A stretch of DNA of 64,000 bases, from contig CBFHGY010000003.1 of the NCBI GenBank assembly GCA_965655465.1, positions 1-64,000 of the forward strand. The letters run 5' to 3'. Within the stretch, counting starts at the first letter, position 1, and every line of letters starts with the position of its first letter. Below the pieces are notes generated by a model. It ran no database searches and was not told the origin of the DNA. It saw only the letters and a program-made list of their open reading frames with translations. This document shows positions 7,873 through 16,855 of this stretch, piece by piece. The stretch is from VMCP01 sp965655465 (GTDB lineage: Bacteria; Bacteroidota; Bacteroidia; NS11-12g; UBA955). Made by a program: the position numbers and the translations under genes.

Positions 7873-9849
7873 GTGAAGAGAATAGCATTAATCGGAAATC
7901 CCAATTGCGGTAAAACAACGCTATTCAATCGAATAACTGGCTTAGGTCAAAAAACAAGCAATTTACCAGGCACCACTGTAGATGCATTCACGGGAATAAC
8001 TCGCGTGCACAATGAAGAAATTGAATGGATCGACTTACCCGGAATTTACAGCCTTTTCTCAAATTCAGAATACGAACACGTTGTGAATACACATCTATTG
8101 GGGAAAAGTGTCCCGAATATTGATGCGATCGTTTTCGTTTTTGATGCCTCCAACTTGAGACGTAATTTGCTTCTCTATTCTCAAATTGCAGAATTGCATA
8201 TTCCAGCGGCTGGCATACTTACCATGCAAGATACCGCGAAACGCCGTGAAATTGAAGTAAATCTCAATACGCTCAGTGAAACATTAGGTATACCCATTAC
8301 TTGTATCAATCCAAGATCCGATACAAACATCCATCCATTATGGGAATTGCTTCCCAAAATGCAAATCGGAAATACCTTAACCCAAAACGAAGGTTTTGAG
8401 GATCGTTTACATCGATTCTCGGAGGGCCAAATTGACCGAGGGATAAGTGAAGAAACCTTGCGCAGATATGCAGATATCGATAAGGTTATTAAGAAAGTTA
8501 TTCCACAAAAAAAACGGCTTAAAGCTTTTAACACATTAAAAATAGATCGTATTTTAACCCACCCTTTATGGGGATTGAGTGCATTTGTTCTGATCATGTT
8601 ATTGATTTTCCAAGGAGTATTCACCCTAGCAGAAACTCCAATGTCGGCGATCGAACATGGTTTCAGCTTCCTACGAGAACAAACTGAATCTTGGTTTTCT
8701 AATCCATATTTGGCAAGTTTTTGGAATAACGGAGTATTAAGTGGCCTTGAAGGGGTGGTAATTTTTGTACCTCAAATATTTATCCTGTTTTTCCTTATCG
8801 GAATCTTAGAAGACAGTGGTTATATGGTACGTGCCAGCTTTATCAGTGATCGAGTAATGCGAAAATTGGGATTAAACGGACGATCTATCATTCCCTTGGT
8901 GGGTGGATTTGCATGTGCCATTCCTAGCATCATGGCCACTAGAACCATCCGAAATAAAAAAGAACGTTTGGCAACCATGCTGGTTGTGCCATTAATGAGT
9001 TGCAGTGCTCGGCTACCTGTTTATGTTTTGCTTATTTCTCTAGCTGTCCCCAAAGGTACATTTTGGGGCCCGATCCCCGCTCAAACCGCATTAATGACGG
9101 GTGCATATTTTTCGGGGATTGCGTTAGCCATTGTTTTAGCTTGGATTTTTCAGTACGCTCAAAAAACGATGGATAGTTCAGAGTTCGTATTGGAACTGCC
9201 AACTTACCAAAGTCCGCGTTTACAAACCGTCATGCAGAATGCTTGGATTAAATGTAAAGCATTCCTCAGAGAAGCAGGTAAAGTCATTTTAATCATTTCC
9301 ATGGTTTTATGGGCACTTTCAAGCTTCGGACCAGGAGATTCCATGCAACAAGCAACATTACGTGCAGAAAAAGCGGTTGCGGATATCGCTTCTCCCGAAG
9401 AAAAAAATGAAAAGCGCTGCGAATTGGAAAACACCTATAAACTCGAATCCAGTTATGCTGGCTTGATGGGACGTTTTATTGAACCGGCTATACGACCTTT
9501 AGGTTACGATTGGAAAACGGGCATTGCGCTGATATCCTCCTTTGCGGCAAGGGAAGTATTTGTAGGCACAATGAGCACCCTTTTTACCACCACGGATGAA
9601 TCGGAAGATATGGTGGGAATCCGAAAAAAGATGCAGGCACAAAAGGACCTCAAAACGGGCAAACCCCTTTACGGGACTCCTTATGCAATTAGTTTAATGT
9701 TGTTTTATGCTTTTGCGCTGCAATGTATAAGCACGATGGCCGTTCTTAAAAAAGAAACAGGATCTTGGGCTTGGCCTGTGTCTTTGTTCATTTTATATGG
9801 TGTTGCAGCCTATTTAAGTGCATTTGCAGCCTATTCAATTCTTTCTTAA
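7873..9849 (+). CDS. feoB: Ferrous iron transporter FeoB
   Basis: GTP-dependent Fe(II) importer of the inner membrane, 658 residues, GTG start. The N-terminal G domain shows G1 GNPNCGKT (8-15), the switch region NLPGTTVD, and G3 DLPG (54-57). The G4 motif, usually NxxD, reads TMQD (117-120): Thr replaces Asn. A Thr at this position also occurs in Rac-type GTPases, so nucleotide binding is probably kept. A helical domain (~170-210) leads to the membrane part with two Gate/nucleoside-recognition repeats; GGFACAIPSIMATRT and CSARLPVYVLL are the conserved FeoB segments with the Cys residues of the pore. The protein is somewhat shorter than the E. coli form, mainly in the C-terminal loops. It is co-transcribed with feoA. 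Confidence 0.96.
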   Translation: MKRIALIGNPNCGKTTLFNRITGLGQKTSNLPGTTVDAFTGITRVHNEEIEWIDLPGIYSLFSNSEYEHVVNTHLLGKSVPNIDAIVFVFDASNLRRNLLLYSQIAELHIPAAGILTMQDTAKRREIEVNLNTLSETLGIPITCINPRSDTNIHPLWELLPKMQIGNTLTQNEGFEDRLHRFSEGQIDRGISEETLRRYADIDKVIKKVIPQKKRLKAFNTLKIDRILTHPLWGLSAFVLIMLLIFQGVFTLAETPMSAIEHGFSFLREQTESWFSNPYLASFWNNGVLSGLEGVVIFVPQIFILFFLIGILEDSGYMVRASFISDRVMRKLGLNGRSIIPLVGGFACAIPSIMATRTIRNKKERLATMLVVPLMSCSARLPVYVLLISLAVPKGTFWGPIPAQTALMTGAYFSGIALAIVLAWIFQYAQKTMDSSEFVLELPTYQSPRLQTVMQNAWIKCKAFLREAGKVILIISMVLWALSSFGPGDSMQQATLRAEKAVADIASPEEKNEKRCELENTYKLESSYAGLMGRFIEPAIRPLGYDWKTGIALISSFAAREVFVGTMSTLFTTTDESEDMVGIRKKMQAQKDLKTGKPLYGTPYAISLMLFYAFALQCISTMAVLKKETGSWAWPVSLFILYGVAAYLSAFAAYSILS

Positions 9850-9947
9850 TTACAGAAATTAAAACAATTTCTTAATCAGATTGTACCTTTCTAAATCTAT
9901 TTTGGCCAAAGTATAACAAAATCAAAAAAAATGGCCCATTTTTTTTG

Positions 9948-9955
9948 TATTTTTG
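9948..9955 (+). promoter_or_regulatory. -7 promoter element of the primary sigma gene
   Basis: TATTTTTG followed by C fits the Bacteroidota -7 consensus TAnnTTTG and lies 34 bases before the ATG at 9990. No clear TTG is found at the usual -33 distance. The motif falls inside the in-frame upstream extension of the gene, which supports the later start. Confidence 0.5.
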
Positions 9956-9989
9956 CACGGCTAATTGTATTTTATATATAAAAGCAACT

Positions 9990-10853
9990 ATGAGGCAGTT
10001 AAAAATATCAAAACAGTTTACCAATCGCGAAAACAAATCACTTGATAAGTATTTGAACGAAATTTCTAAGGTTCCCATGATCGATGCACAAGAGGAAGTA
10101 CAACTTGCCCAACGCATTCGAGAAGGCGACCAAGCGGCTTTAGAGAAATTGGTTAACGCTAACTTACGCTTCGTGGTATCCGTTTCTAAACAATACCAAA
10201 ATCAAGGACTCACTCTAGGTGATCTTATCAACGAAGGAAATATGGGGCTTATCAAAGCTGCAAAGCGCTTTGATGAAACACGTGGTTTTAAATTCATTTC
10301 CTATGCAGTGTGGTGGATTCGCCAATCTATTCTACAAGCATTAGCCGATCAGAGTCGAATCGTTCGATTACCTTTAAATAAAGTAGGTAGTTTAGGTCGC
10401 ATTACCCAAGCAGCAGCCCGTTTGGAACAAGAACTCGAACGAGAACCAACCCCGCAAGAAATTGCCGATTCTTTAGATATTGCAATTACCGAGGTAGAAA
10501 ATGCCTTGCGTTCTAGCGGCCGACATTTAAGTATCGATGCCCCTCTTGCCGAAGGTGAGGACAACACCCTTTTAGGCGTTTTAGACAATAATGACGAGCC
10601 GAATCCGGATATGCCATTATTAAATGAATCCCTCCAAAATGAAATCAACCGGGTAATTTCAACCCTTAGCGATAAAGAACGCGATGTATTGAAATACTAC
10701 TTCGGACTAGATGGCAATCCTGCGCATACGTTAGAGGATATTTCCGATAAGGTAGGACTTACTCGCGAACGCGTGCGTCAAATCAAAGAAAAAGCATTAC
10801 GTCGTCTGCGTAAATCAAGTAAAAGCAAAATACTCAAAACCTATCTAGGTTAA
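9990..10853 (+). CDS. rpoD: RNA polymerase primary sigma factor (sigma-A)
   Basis: The 287-residue protein is the short Bacteroidota housekeeping sigma. It begins MRQLKISKQFTNRENKSLDKYLNEI (region 1.2), followed by region 2 with NLRFVVSVSKQYQNQGLTLGDLINEGN and the promoter-melting and -10 segment YAVWWIRQSILQALADQSRIVRLPLN, region 3 (EREPTPQEIADSL), and region 4 with a helix-turn-helix near the end (TLEDISDKVGLTRERVRQIKEKALRRLR). Region 1.1 is missing, as usual for this phylum. It directs transcription from TAnnTTTG promoters like those seen across this window. An in-frame TTG start at 9945 was rejected because it lies upstream of or inside the -7 element. It is a single gene between feoB and the convergent large surface protein. 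Confidence 0.96.
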   Translation: MRQLKISKQFTNRENKSLDKYLNEISKVPMIDAQEEVQLAQRIREGDQAALEKLVNANLRFVVSVSKQYQNQGLTLGDLINEGNMGLIKAAKRFDETRGFKFISYAVWWIRQSILQALADQSRIVRLPLNKVGSLGRITQAAARLEQELEREPTPQEIADSLDIAITEVENALRSSGRHLSIDAPLAEGEDNTLLGVLDNNDEPNPDMPLLNESLQNEINRVISTLSDKERDVLKYYFGLDGNPAHTLEDISDKVGLTRERVRQIKEKALRRLRKSSKSKILKTYLG

Positions 10854-10940
10854 AAAAAACGGCATTTCACAGTCCAAATTCCAAGATACCTGATTCAAAT
10901 TTTCTTGTGAATGGACTAATCTGAAAACGGTTATTCTCCC

Positions 10941-10976
10941 AAAAAAAGAGGCCCGAATTGTATAAATTCGGGCCTC
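10941..10976 (-). terminator. Intrinsic terminator of the large PKD protein gene
   Basis: A perfect 12-bp stem (10948-10959 with 10965-10976, arm GAGGCCCGAATT) with a 5-base loop is followed, on the minus strand, by seven T residues (A-run 10941-10947). It sits 38 bases past the stop codon at 11015. The plus strand lacks a good T-run, so it mainly serves the minus gene. Confidence 0.85.
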
Positions 10977-11014
10977 ATTGATTTAAGGTTTTCAACCCTT
11001 AACGTGAATCTTTA

Positions 11015-14000
11015 TTAGGGCCTTACCACCAAAACGGTACCTTTATACACGTATAATTTATTATCTACATAACGGAACAAGAGTTCATAGCCATAAATAC
11101 CTTCCATAATAGGAGAACCGTCTTTCTCTAAACCATTCCATCTATTTTCGGGATTGTTGGTTTCAAAAACCTTATTACCCCAACGATCGTAAATCTTAAA
11201 TGAATACCGCTCTAAACCAAAAGTCGAACTCGGTCCGAAATCATCGTTTAAGCCATCTACGTTAGGTGTGAACGCATTAGGTAACCACATAAGTAATTCC
11301 GGCTTAAGGAAGATATTTGAAAAGGCACTATCGCGACATCCGTTAGCGGTGCTTGCATATAAACCAACTCTAAAGTCGCCTGTAGTGTTAAAAGTCTTGA
11401 AAATTGGAGCTAAACCAATATCGCTTTGTCCGTCTTCAAATTTCCAATTTAGCTGATCCGCACCCGCCCCGGTATAAGTGAATTTCCAATCGGTTTCCAT
11501 ACCGCGTGATAATAGATACTCTGATGTAAAGGACGCGCTAGGTTTCGTGAAAACTTGGATTGGATAATCCATTGCCTTTCCGATACACCCTTTGTCGCTG
11601 GTAACGGTTAATTTAGCCGTAAAGCTACCTGCTGAATTGTAGGTATGCAAAGGACTGGCCTGGCTGGAGGTTATACCATCCCCAAACTCCCAAGTGTATG
11701 AAGGCGTGCCTGAATTCAACACCAAACTACGGCCAAATTGCAAAGGTTCACCTTGGCATGCATCCTTGGCTGTAATTGAAACCTGTGGTGTTTCTGCCAC
11801 ATAAATCCGATCTTGGAACCCACTCATGCAATTATTGGGAGAAGTAACCAACATGTACACATCGTGCCAACCCGTGTCGGTTAAGGTCTGATTAGGAATA
11901 TCCTTACCTGCATATATCACCGGTGATTTTCCGACAATTGCCCAATCGTATTTAGATCCAGGATTGCCATTTTCTAATGTAGTATTCACAAAAGTGAATA
12001 CATTATTAGCAATACATTGTGTTTTTAAATTCGTACTAAACTGCGCTTGCGGCACACTAAATACCTCTAGGGTCTTGGTCATAGAATCTTTACACCCTTT
12101 ATCGGTGGTGACCACCAACTTTATCAATTTAACTCCTGGGGCCAAGAACTTTTTATTGATAACATCGGAATTGGCATCTTTAGTTCCATCACTAAAAATC
12201 CAATTATTTGTAAATGAGCCTGCATAATTAGTGCGATTCAACAAATTAAATCCTTGGGAGTAAAAACAAGCGGTATCTTTATTGCTGATAAAATCTACTG
12301 TGGGGCTACTTACCACATAAGCCTCGGTAGTAGCAGTGTCTTTACAACCATTCTCGGTGGTCATTACATGTTTCACCACGTACGTACCAATTCCTGAATA
12401 ACTATGATCGATAGAATCTAGATTCGTATCCTTGCCATCGCCCAATTCCCAGAAATGAGTAACCTTTTTACCTGGAACATTCCATGGTTTAGCGCTCACA
12501 AAATGGAAACTATTTCCGTCTAGACATTGGGTAGCAAAATCTGGAATAATGGATGCGTTTGGCTCTTCAAACACAACGACATTACGTTCTACAGAATCTT
12601 TACATCCATCGGTGGTTTCGGCAATTAAACGCACCCAATACGTACCTGCGGCTGGAAATTGTTTATTCGGAATAATTTTGGCATACGCGTTTGTACCGTC
12701 TTGAAACAACCAGTTGCTTCTAGCCGTGAGTGTGGCATTTGAAGGCGCAGTGCTCCAACATTCCAATTTGAAGAAGTGTTTATCATAACACTGCAATGAA
12801 TCGGTTACTTTCATAACTGCCTTAGGCTCAGGAGCAACAAATACAGATGCATCAATCGTATCGCGACACCCAACGGATGTAATTGTAACCAAAGAGAATA
12901 CCTGTCTACCTGTATCCGTGAACGTATGATTTAATGTACCCTGATTATTATAGGTTTTGCCTTCCACAATCCATTGATCGTCGAAACTTTCACCAAACAA
13001 GGTATTATCGCTAAATTCAAATGCATTATTTGCAAAACATTTTTCAATTATTCGAGTTCCAATTGCCGCTGGAGCGATAGGATTTACCACGAATGTTGAA
13101 TCAATGGTATCCCTACAACCATAATCTGTTAAGGTAATTAAACGAATTCCCAACTTACCAGAATCGCTGAATGTATATAAAATGCTGCTATCCGCACGTG
13201 CAGTGAAATTGGTATCTACACCTCCATCACTGAACGACCAATACGAAATGTAACGGCCTGTTGGTGATTCAGATGCATCCACAAAAACAGACGGGGCATT
13301 TTGACAATACACAGAAAAAGGCAATTCCATTTTAGCAATGGGATAAGGATGCACCACAAGCATGGTATCGAGCGTATCGCGACATCCTTTTTGGGTTTCA
13401 ACAATATAGCGCAAAACGTTTTCGCTAGCTGAATCGTATTTAATGTCGAAAGTAAACGAATCGCTATTAACGTATTCAAAAGTTAACTTTTTAATGGTTT
13501 CCCAACGCGAAGATTTCCAAACATCGTCTTTATAGGTGGATCCATCAGATAATCTAAAGTAGTTCTCCTTATTACATTGAACCACTGAATCACCGGTAAT
13601 TCCGGCAAAAACGAGATTTGCACGCATCACATAACTCGAATCAACAGCGGCACAAGCTGTGGCAGTATCGATAACGCGCAACCACACTTTTTGATCACTC
13701 GTTACTTTAAAAGTAGATTTAGACGATGAGTCCTGCCACTTATACAGATATTTAATCGAAACAGGTGCTTCCATAACAACATCCAAAGTATTAGCACATT
13801 GGATGGTTGTATCTGGAAAATCAAAAATTGGACCCGGCAATACGTTGATGATTTTACTTCGGTAAATGGTATCCACTTTATTGCAATTATTAAGTACTAC
13901 GGACTTCATAATTACATAATAGGTACCGACTTTTTCAAATTCATGAACTACGGTATCTCCATCCATTTCCGCTGTTCCATCACCAAAGTTCCAACGAATA

Positions 14001-15538
14001 CCCGTAACATTCTTATTGGTATATTCAGCCGTTAATGTAACCGGTTCGCTCGGACATTTCCCTTTACGAGCAATTTTAAAATCGTATTCCACACTTTCGA
14101 ATAGTGCCCCAGCGGAATAGGAATAACTTTCATACGGTCCGGTGCCATAGGCAACTACAATACAACCGCTATCACATTCTATAATATTGGAACTTGGATT
14201 TTGAACGGATACTTGCGCATAAGCATAATTACCACAGCTAACGGTTTTGAATATGTTCTTATTCAAGAAATTACCATTTAATTTTACCGCATGAGTGGCG
14301 TTTTTATCTACCAGAATGTTTACCCAATGACGCTGCATATTGCTCGTTGTAGCAGTTCCTACGATTGTCTTCAATAAACGTTGATTTACATCTGGCGAAA
14401 TAAAAATTGCCGCGTCGCCATCTTGGCTCCCACTCCACCCATTACAAGCCCCGTTTTTCATGTACTGTGCCACGTATGCCGGCTTACTCGTATTGACACA
14501 AGCGGGATTATTGCTGGTTTGTTCTAAGGATATCCAATCGCCTTTTTTAGGGATCATGGTATAATTAGAACCGTTTATTTTTACATAAGTAGAATCATAA
14601 GCAGCTACAACCCGATATACAAAACCATTGTTTTGATTGGCATAAGGCATTAACACGTAATCTTTCCCTAGAGCATTAATAGGCAAAACCTGCGTATACA
14701 AATGGTCTTTTCCACTAAATCCTGAACAGTTACCTCGAGGCACAAATGAACTTCGCGTACCCGCAAAAACATTGATTTTACCACATCCGTCAATTACCCG
14801 AATTCGTGTACCGGTTAAATCCCCATCCTTCGCACCACTGCCTGTCCAAGAATACGCGGCAGGATTGGTATTATTCGTGCCGTCAGATGTATTGGATTGA
14901 ACTTGGTAAACTTGACCCTTTGCCAAAGTAATGGTGTAAGGCGTGCCGGCTGCTTTCCCACCTTTGGTCCGGAAAGCAGGTGTTATTTCTACTTTTACTC
15001 CATTATCCATGCCGACTACAGAAAATTCACTTTCTGTGTAGGCGCCACCGTTTCTCACATTTGGAGGAAAACTCGTAACAAAATATTCAGGTGCTGCTGG
15101 AATACTCTCATAAGGCAAAATGAATGTGCCGTCTGAACGATTCAACTCCAGATTCATGCAATAAACATTTACAGGTGCATATGAAATTAAACGCAAGCCT
15201 TTTTTTGAATTTTGATCCGCTCCACTAAATTCTGATCCAATTGGATAGTAATAATTATTATCTACGGCTATTCTATTTACTTTGTTTTTAGTAATGTTAT
15301 AGGAAACTTTAGATCCCGTTAATCTGGGATTATCAATATCTACTTTGGTATCCACATCCGATGTTACGAATATCAACAAGGTATCAGGAAATCCTCCGTT
15401 TCGAGTTTCCATTTCCAGAAATGACATATAAAACTCTTTCCCAGTTGAGCTGATCTGACCCTCTAATGTTGAACATAATCCGACCAGGATTAATGTAAAA
15501 ATGCCTTTAAAAAAGGACCTATAAAAATTGGTAATCAT
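11015..15538 (-). CDS. Giant PKD-repeat surface protein with gliding-type (type B) T9SS tail
   Basis: A secreted protein of 1507 residues. Residues 1-28 are a signal peptide ending LEGQ. Residues ~30-470 resemble the IgGFc-binding N-terminal domain (GKEFYMSFLE..., many Gly/Asn turns, paired Cys, long beta segments). From ~490 to ~1410 there are repeated PKD-like units of 80-100 residues with W.FGDG / W.F.DGT and GCRDT or GCKDS signatures. The last ~90 residues (LPNAFTPNVDGLNDDF, YDRWGNKVFE, GIYGYELLF, YKGTVLVVR) are the gliding-motility-associated C-terminal domain (CHU_C, type B sorting), which directs export by T9SS. Role is probably adhesion or surface structure (inference). It is monocistronic with its own terminator. 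Confidence 0.92.
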   Translation of the reverse strand: MITNFYRSFFKGIFTLILVGLCSTLEGQISSTGKEFYMSFLEMETRNGGFPDTLLIFVTSDVDTKVDIDNPRLTGSKVSYNITKNKVNRIAVDNNYYYPIGSEFSGADQNSKKGLRLISYAPVNVYCMNLELNRSDGTFILPYESIPAAPEYFVTSFPPNVRNGGAYTESEFSVVGMDNGVKVEITPAFRTKGGKAAGTPYTITLAKGQVYQVQSNTSDGTNNTNPAAYSWTGSGAKDGDLTGTRIRVIDGCGKINVFAGTRSSFVPRGNCSGFSGKDHLYTQVLPINALGKDYVLMPYANQNNGFVYRVVAAYDSTYVKINGSNYTMIPKKGDWISLEQTSNNPACVNTSKPAYVAQYMKNGACNGWSGSQDGDAAIFISPDVNQRLLKTIVGTATTSNMQRHWVNILVDKNATHAVKLNGNFLNKNIFKTVSCGNYAYAQVSVQNPSSNIIECDSGCIVVAYGTGPYESYSYSAGALFESVEYDFKIARKGKCPSEPVTLTAEYTNKNVTGIRWNFGDGTAEMDGDTVVHEFEKVGTYYVIMKSVVLNNCNKVDTIYRSKIINVLPGPIFDFPDTTIQCANTLDVVMEAPVSIKYLYKWQDSSSKSTFKVTSDQKVWLRVIDTATACAAVDSSYVMRANLVFAGITGDSVVQCNKENYFRLSDGSTYKDDVWKSSRWETIKKLTFEYVNSDSFTFDIKYDSASENVLRYIVETQKGCRDTLDTMLVVHPYPIAKMELPFSVYCQNAPSVFVDASESPTGRYISYWSFSDGGVDTNFTARADSSILYTFSDSGKLGIRLITLTDYGCRDTIDSTFVVNPIAPAAIGTRIIEKCFANNAFEFSDNTLFGESFDDQWIVEGKTYNNQGTLNHTFTDTGRQVFSLVTITSVGCRDTIDASVFVAPEPKAVMKVTDSLQCYDKHFFKLECWSTAPSNATLTARSNWLFQDGTNAYAKIIPNKQFPAAGTYWVRLIAETTDGCKDSVERNVVVFEEPNASIIPDFATQCLDGNSFHFVSAKPWNVPGKKVTHFWELGDGKDTNLDSIDHSYSGIGTYVVKHVMTTENGCKDTATTEAYVVSSPTVDFISNKDTACFYSQGFNLLNRTNYAGSFTNNWIFSDGTKDANSDVINKKFLAPGVKLIKLVVTTDKGCKDSMTKTLEVFSVPQAQFSTNLKTQCIANNVFTFVNTTLENGNPGSKYDWAIVGKSPVIYAGKDIPNQTLTDTGWHDVYMLVTSPNNCMSGFQDRIYVAETPQVSITAKDACQGEPLQFGRSLVLNSGTPSYTWEFGDGITSSQASPLHTYNSAGSFTAKLTVTSDKGCIGKAMDYPIQVFTKPSASFTSEYLLSRGMETDWKFTYTGAGADQLNWKFEDGQSDIGLAPIFKTFNTTGDFRVGLYASTANGCRDSAFSNIFLKPELLMWLPNAFTPNVDGLNDDFGPSSTFGLERYSFKIYDRWGNKVFETNNPENRWNGLEKDGSPIMEGIYGYELLFRYVDNKLYVYKGTVLVVRP

Positions 15539-15649
15539 CTTGTCATTGTCGATTTAAACACCTGTTTCTCCGTTCTTAACGAAATTTTACATTAATTGTT
15601 GTTTGTATGACAAGAAAAAAACGGATTTCGTTGCCTCGTTTTGGCACTG

Positions 15650-16855
15650 TTAAACCGAAATCACCCCACTAAAAATCAGTTCATCTTCGGCATATAGGGC
15701 TAAAAACTGACCAGGCGTGACATTCTTCTGAACATCACTAAAAATTACTATCACATCACCCTCTTCATTCTCTTCAATTTGACATGAAAAGGGCTTTTGT
15801 CGATACCTTATTTGGCACGTTAAATTTTTACTTTTAAGCGACAATTCTTTTTGACTTGGACGTACCCAATGCGCATCTGCTTTTTTTATAAGTAACCCCC
15901 GATATTGCATCGCACCATGTTGCTCTCCTTGCCCAACATAAATAACATTATCCCGAACTGAGGTTTGCAAAACAAACAAAGGCAATACTTTACCGCCAAT
16001 ATTCAATCCACGTCTTTGTCCTCTCGTGTAATAATGTGCGCCCTTATGACTACCTACTTTTATCCCCATATCTGGTTGTAGGTGCAGCCGCATCAAAGCG
16101 CCGTCTGCATTGATATTTTTTCCAACATACGATTCGTACTCTATTACCGCTAAATTTTCCCTATCAATTTCAATAACGTCGCCTGTTTTAGGAGATAATT
16201 GTTGTTGTAAAAAATCAGGTAAACTAACTTTCCCAATGAAACACAATCCTTGAGAGTCTTTTTTATCCGCAGTGACCAAGTTCATTTTAGTAGCCAAAGC
16301 TCGGACTTCACTTTTTTGGAGCTCCCCAATTGGGAATAAGGCCTTTGCCAATTGCGAGGCATTTAATTGACATAAAAAATAGCTTTGATCTTTGTTCGGG
16401 TCTAATCCACGCAATAATTGATATTCCGTTTTTCCATCCGAATAGGTGACGGTTCCTTTGCGCACGTAATGACCCGTAGCTACAAAATCTGCACCTAATT
16501 TCAAGGCTTCCTTAAGAAACAAATCAAACTTAATTTCTCGGTTGCATAACACATCTGGATTAGGGGTTCTTCCCTCCTCGTATTCTTTAAACATGTAATC
16601 TACAATCCGTTGCTTGTAAGCCACACTAAAATCTACCACTTGAAATGGGATTCCTAATTGCTCAGCAACCATCATTGCATCGCGACTGTCGTCGATCCAC
16701 GGACATTCATCTTCAAGGGTTACACTGGCATCGTTCCAGTTGCGCATGAACAATCCGATGACTTCGTACCCTTGCTCCAAGAGTATATATGCCGCTACCG
16801 AACTATCGACACCGCCACTCATACCTACGACTATTTTTTGCTTTGCTTTCGTCAT
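15650..16855 (-). CDS. mnmA: tRNA-specific 2-thiouridylase MnmA
   Basis: MnmA places sulfur on U34 of tRNA-Lys, -Glu and -Gln using ATP and a persulfide. The 401-residue protein begins with the PP-loop GMSGGVDSSVAA (residues ~12-23). It has the catalytic Cys of PDVLCNREIKF, the tRNA-contact ATGHYVRKG, the DPNKDQSYFL segment, and the second catalytic Cys in SQGLCFIGK. The GLFMRNWND...CPWIDDSRDA insert is typical of Bacteroidota. The C-terminal beta-barrel runs from ~290. Its start overlaps the upstream gene by 4 bases (ATGA), so it is translated together with the membrane protein encoded upstream. Confidence 0.96.
   Translation of the reverse strand: MTKAKQKIVVGMSGGVDSSVAAYILLEQGYEVIGLFMRNWNDASVTLEDECPWIDDSRDAMMVAEQLGIPFQVVDFSVAYKQRIVDYMFKEYEEGRTPNPDVLCNREIKFDLFLKEALKLGADFVATGHYVRKGTVTYSDGKTEYQLLRGLDPNKDQSYFLCQLNASQLAKALFPIGELQKSEVRALATKMNLVTADKKDSQGLCFIGKVSLPDFLQQQLSPKTGDVIEIDRENLAVIEYESYVGKNINADGALMRLHLQPDMGIKVGSHKGAHYYTRGQRRGLNIGGKVLPLFVLQTSVRDNVIYVGQGEQHGAMQYRGLLIKKADAHWVRPSQKELSLKSKNLTCQIRYRQKPFSCQIEENEEGDVIVIFSDVQKNVTPGQFLALYAEDELIFSGVISV

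Noticed and set aside
9945..9989. In-frame TTG extension of the sigma factor by 15 codons
   Set aside because: It overlaps the -7 promoter element TATTTTTG (9948-9955); the family start is MRQLKISKQF at 9990.
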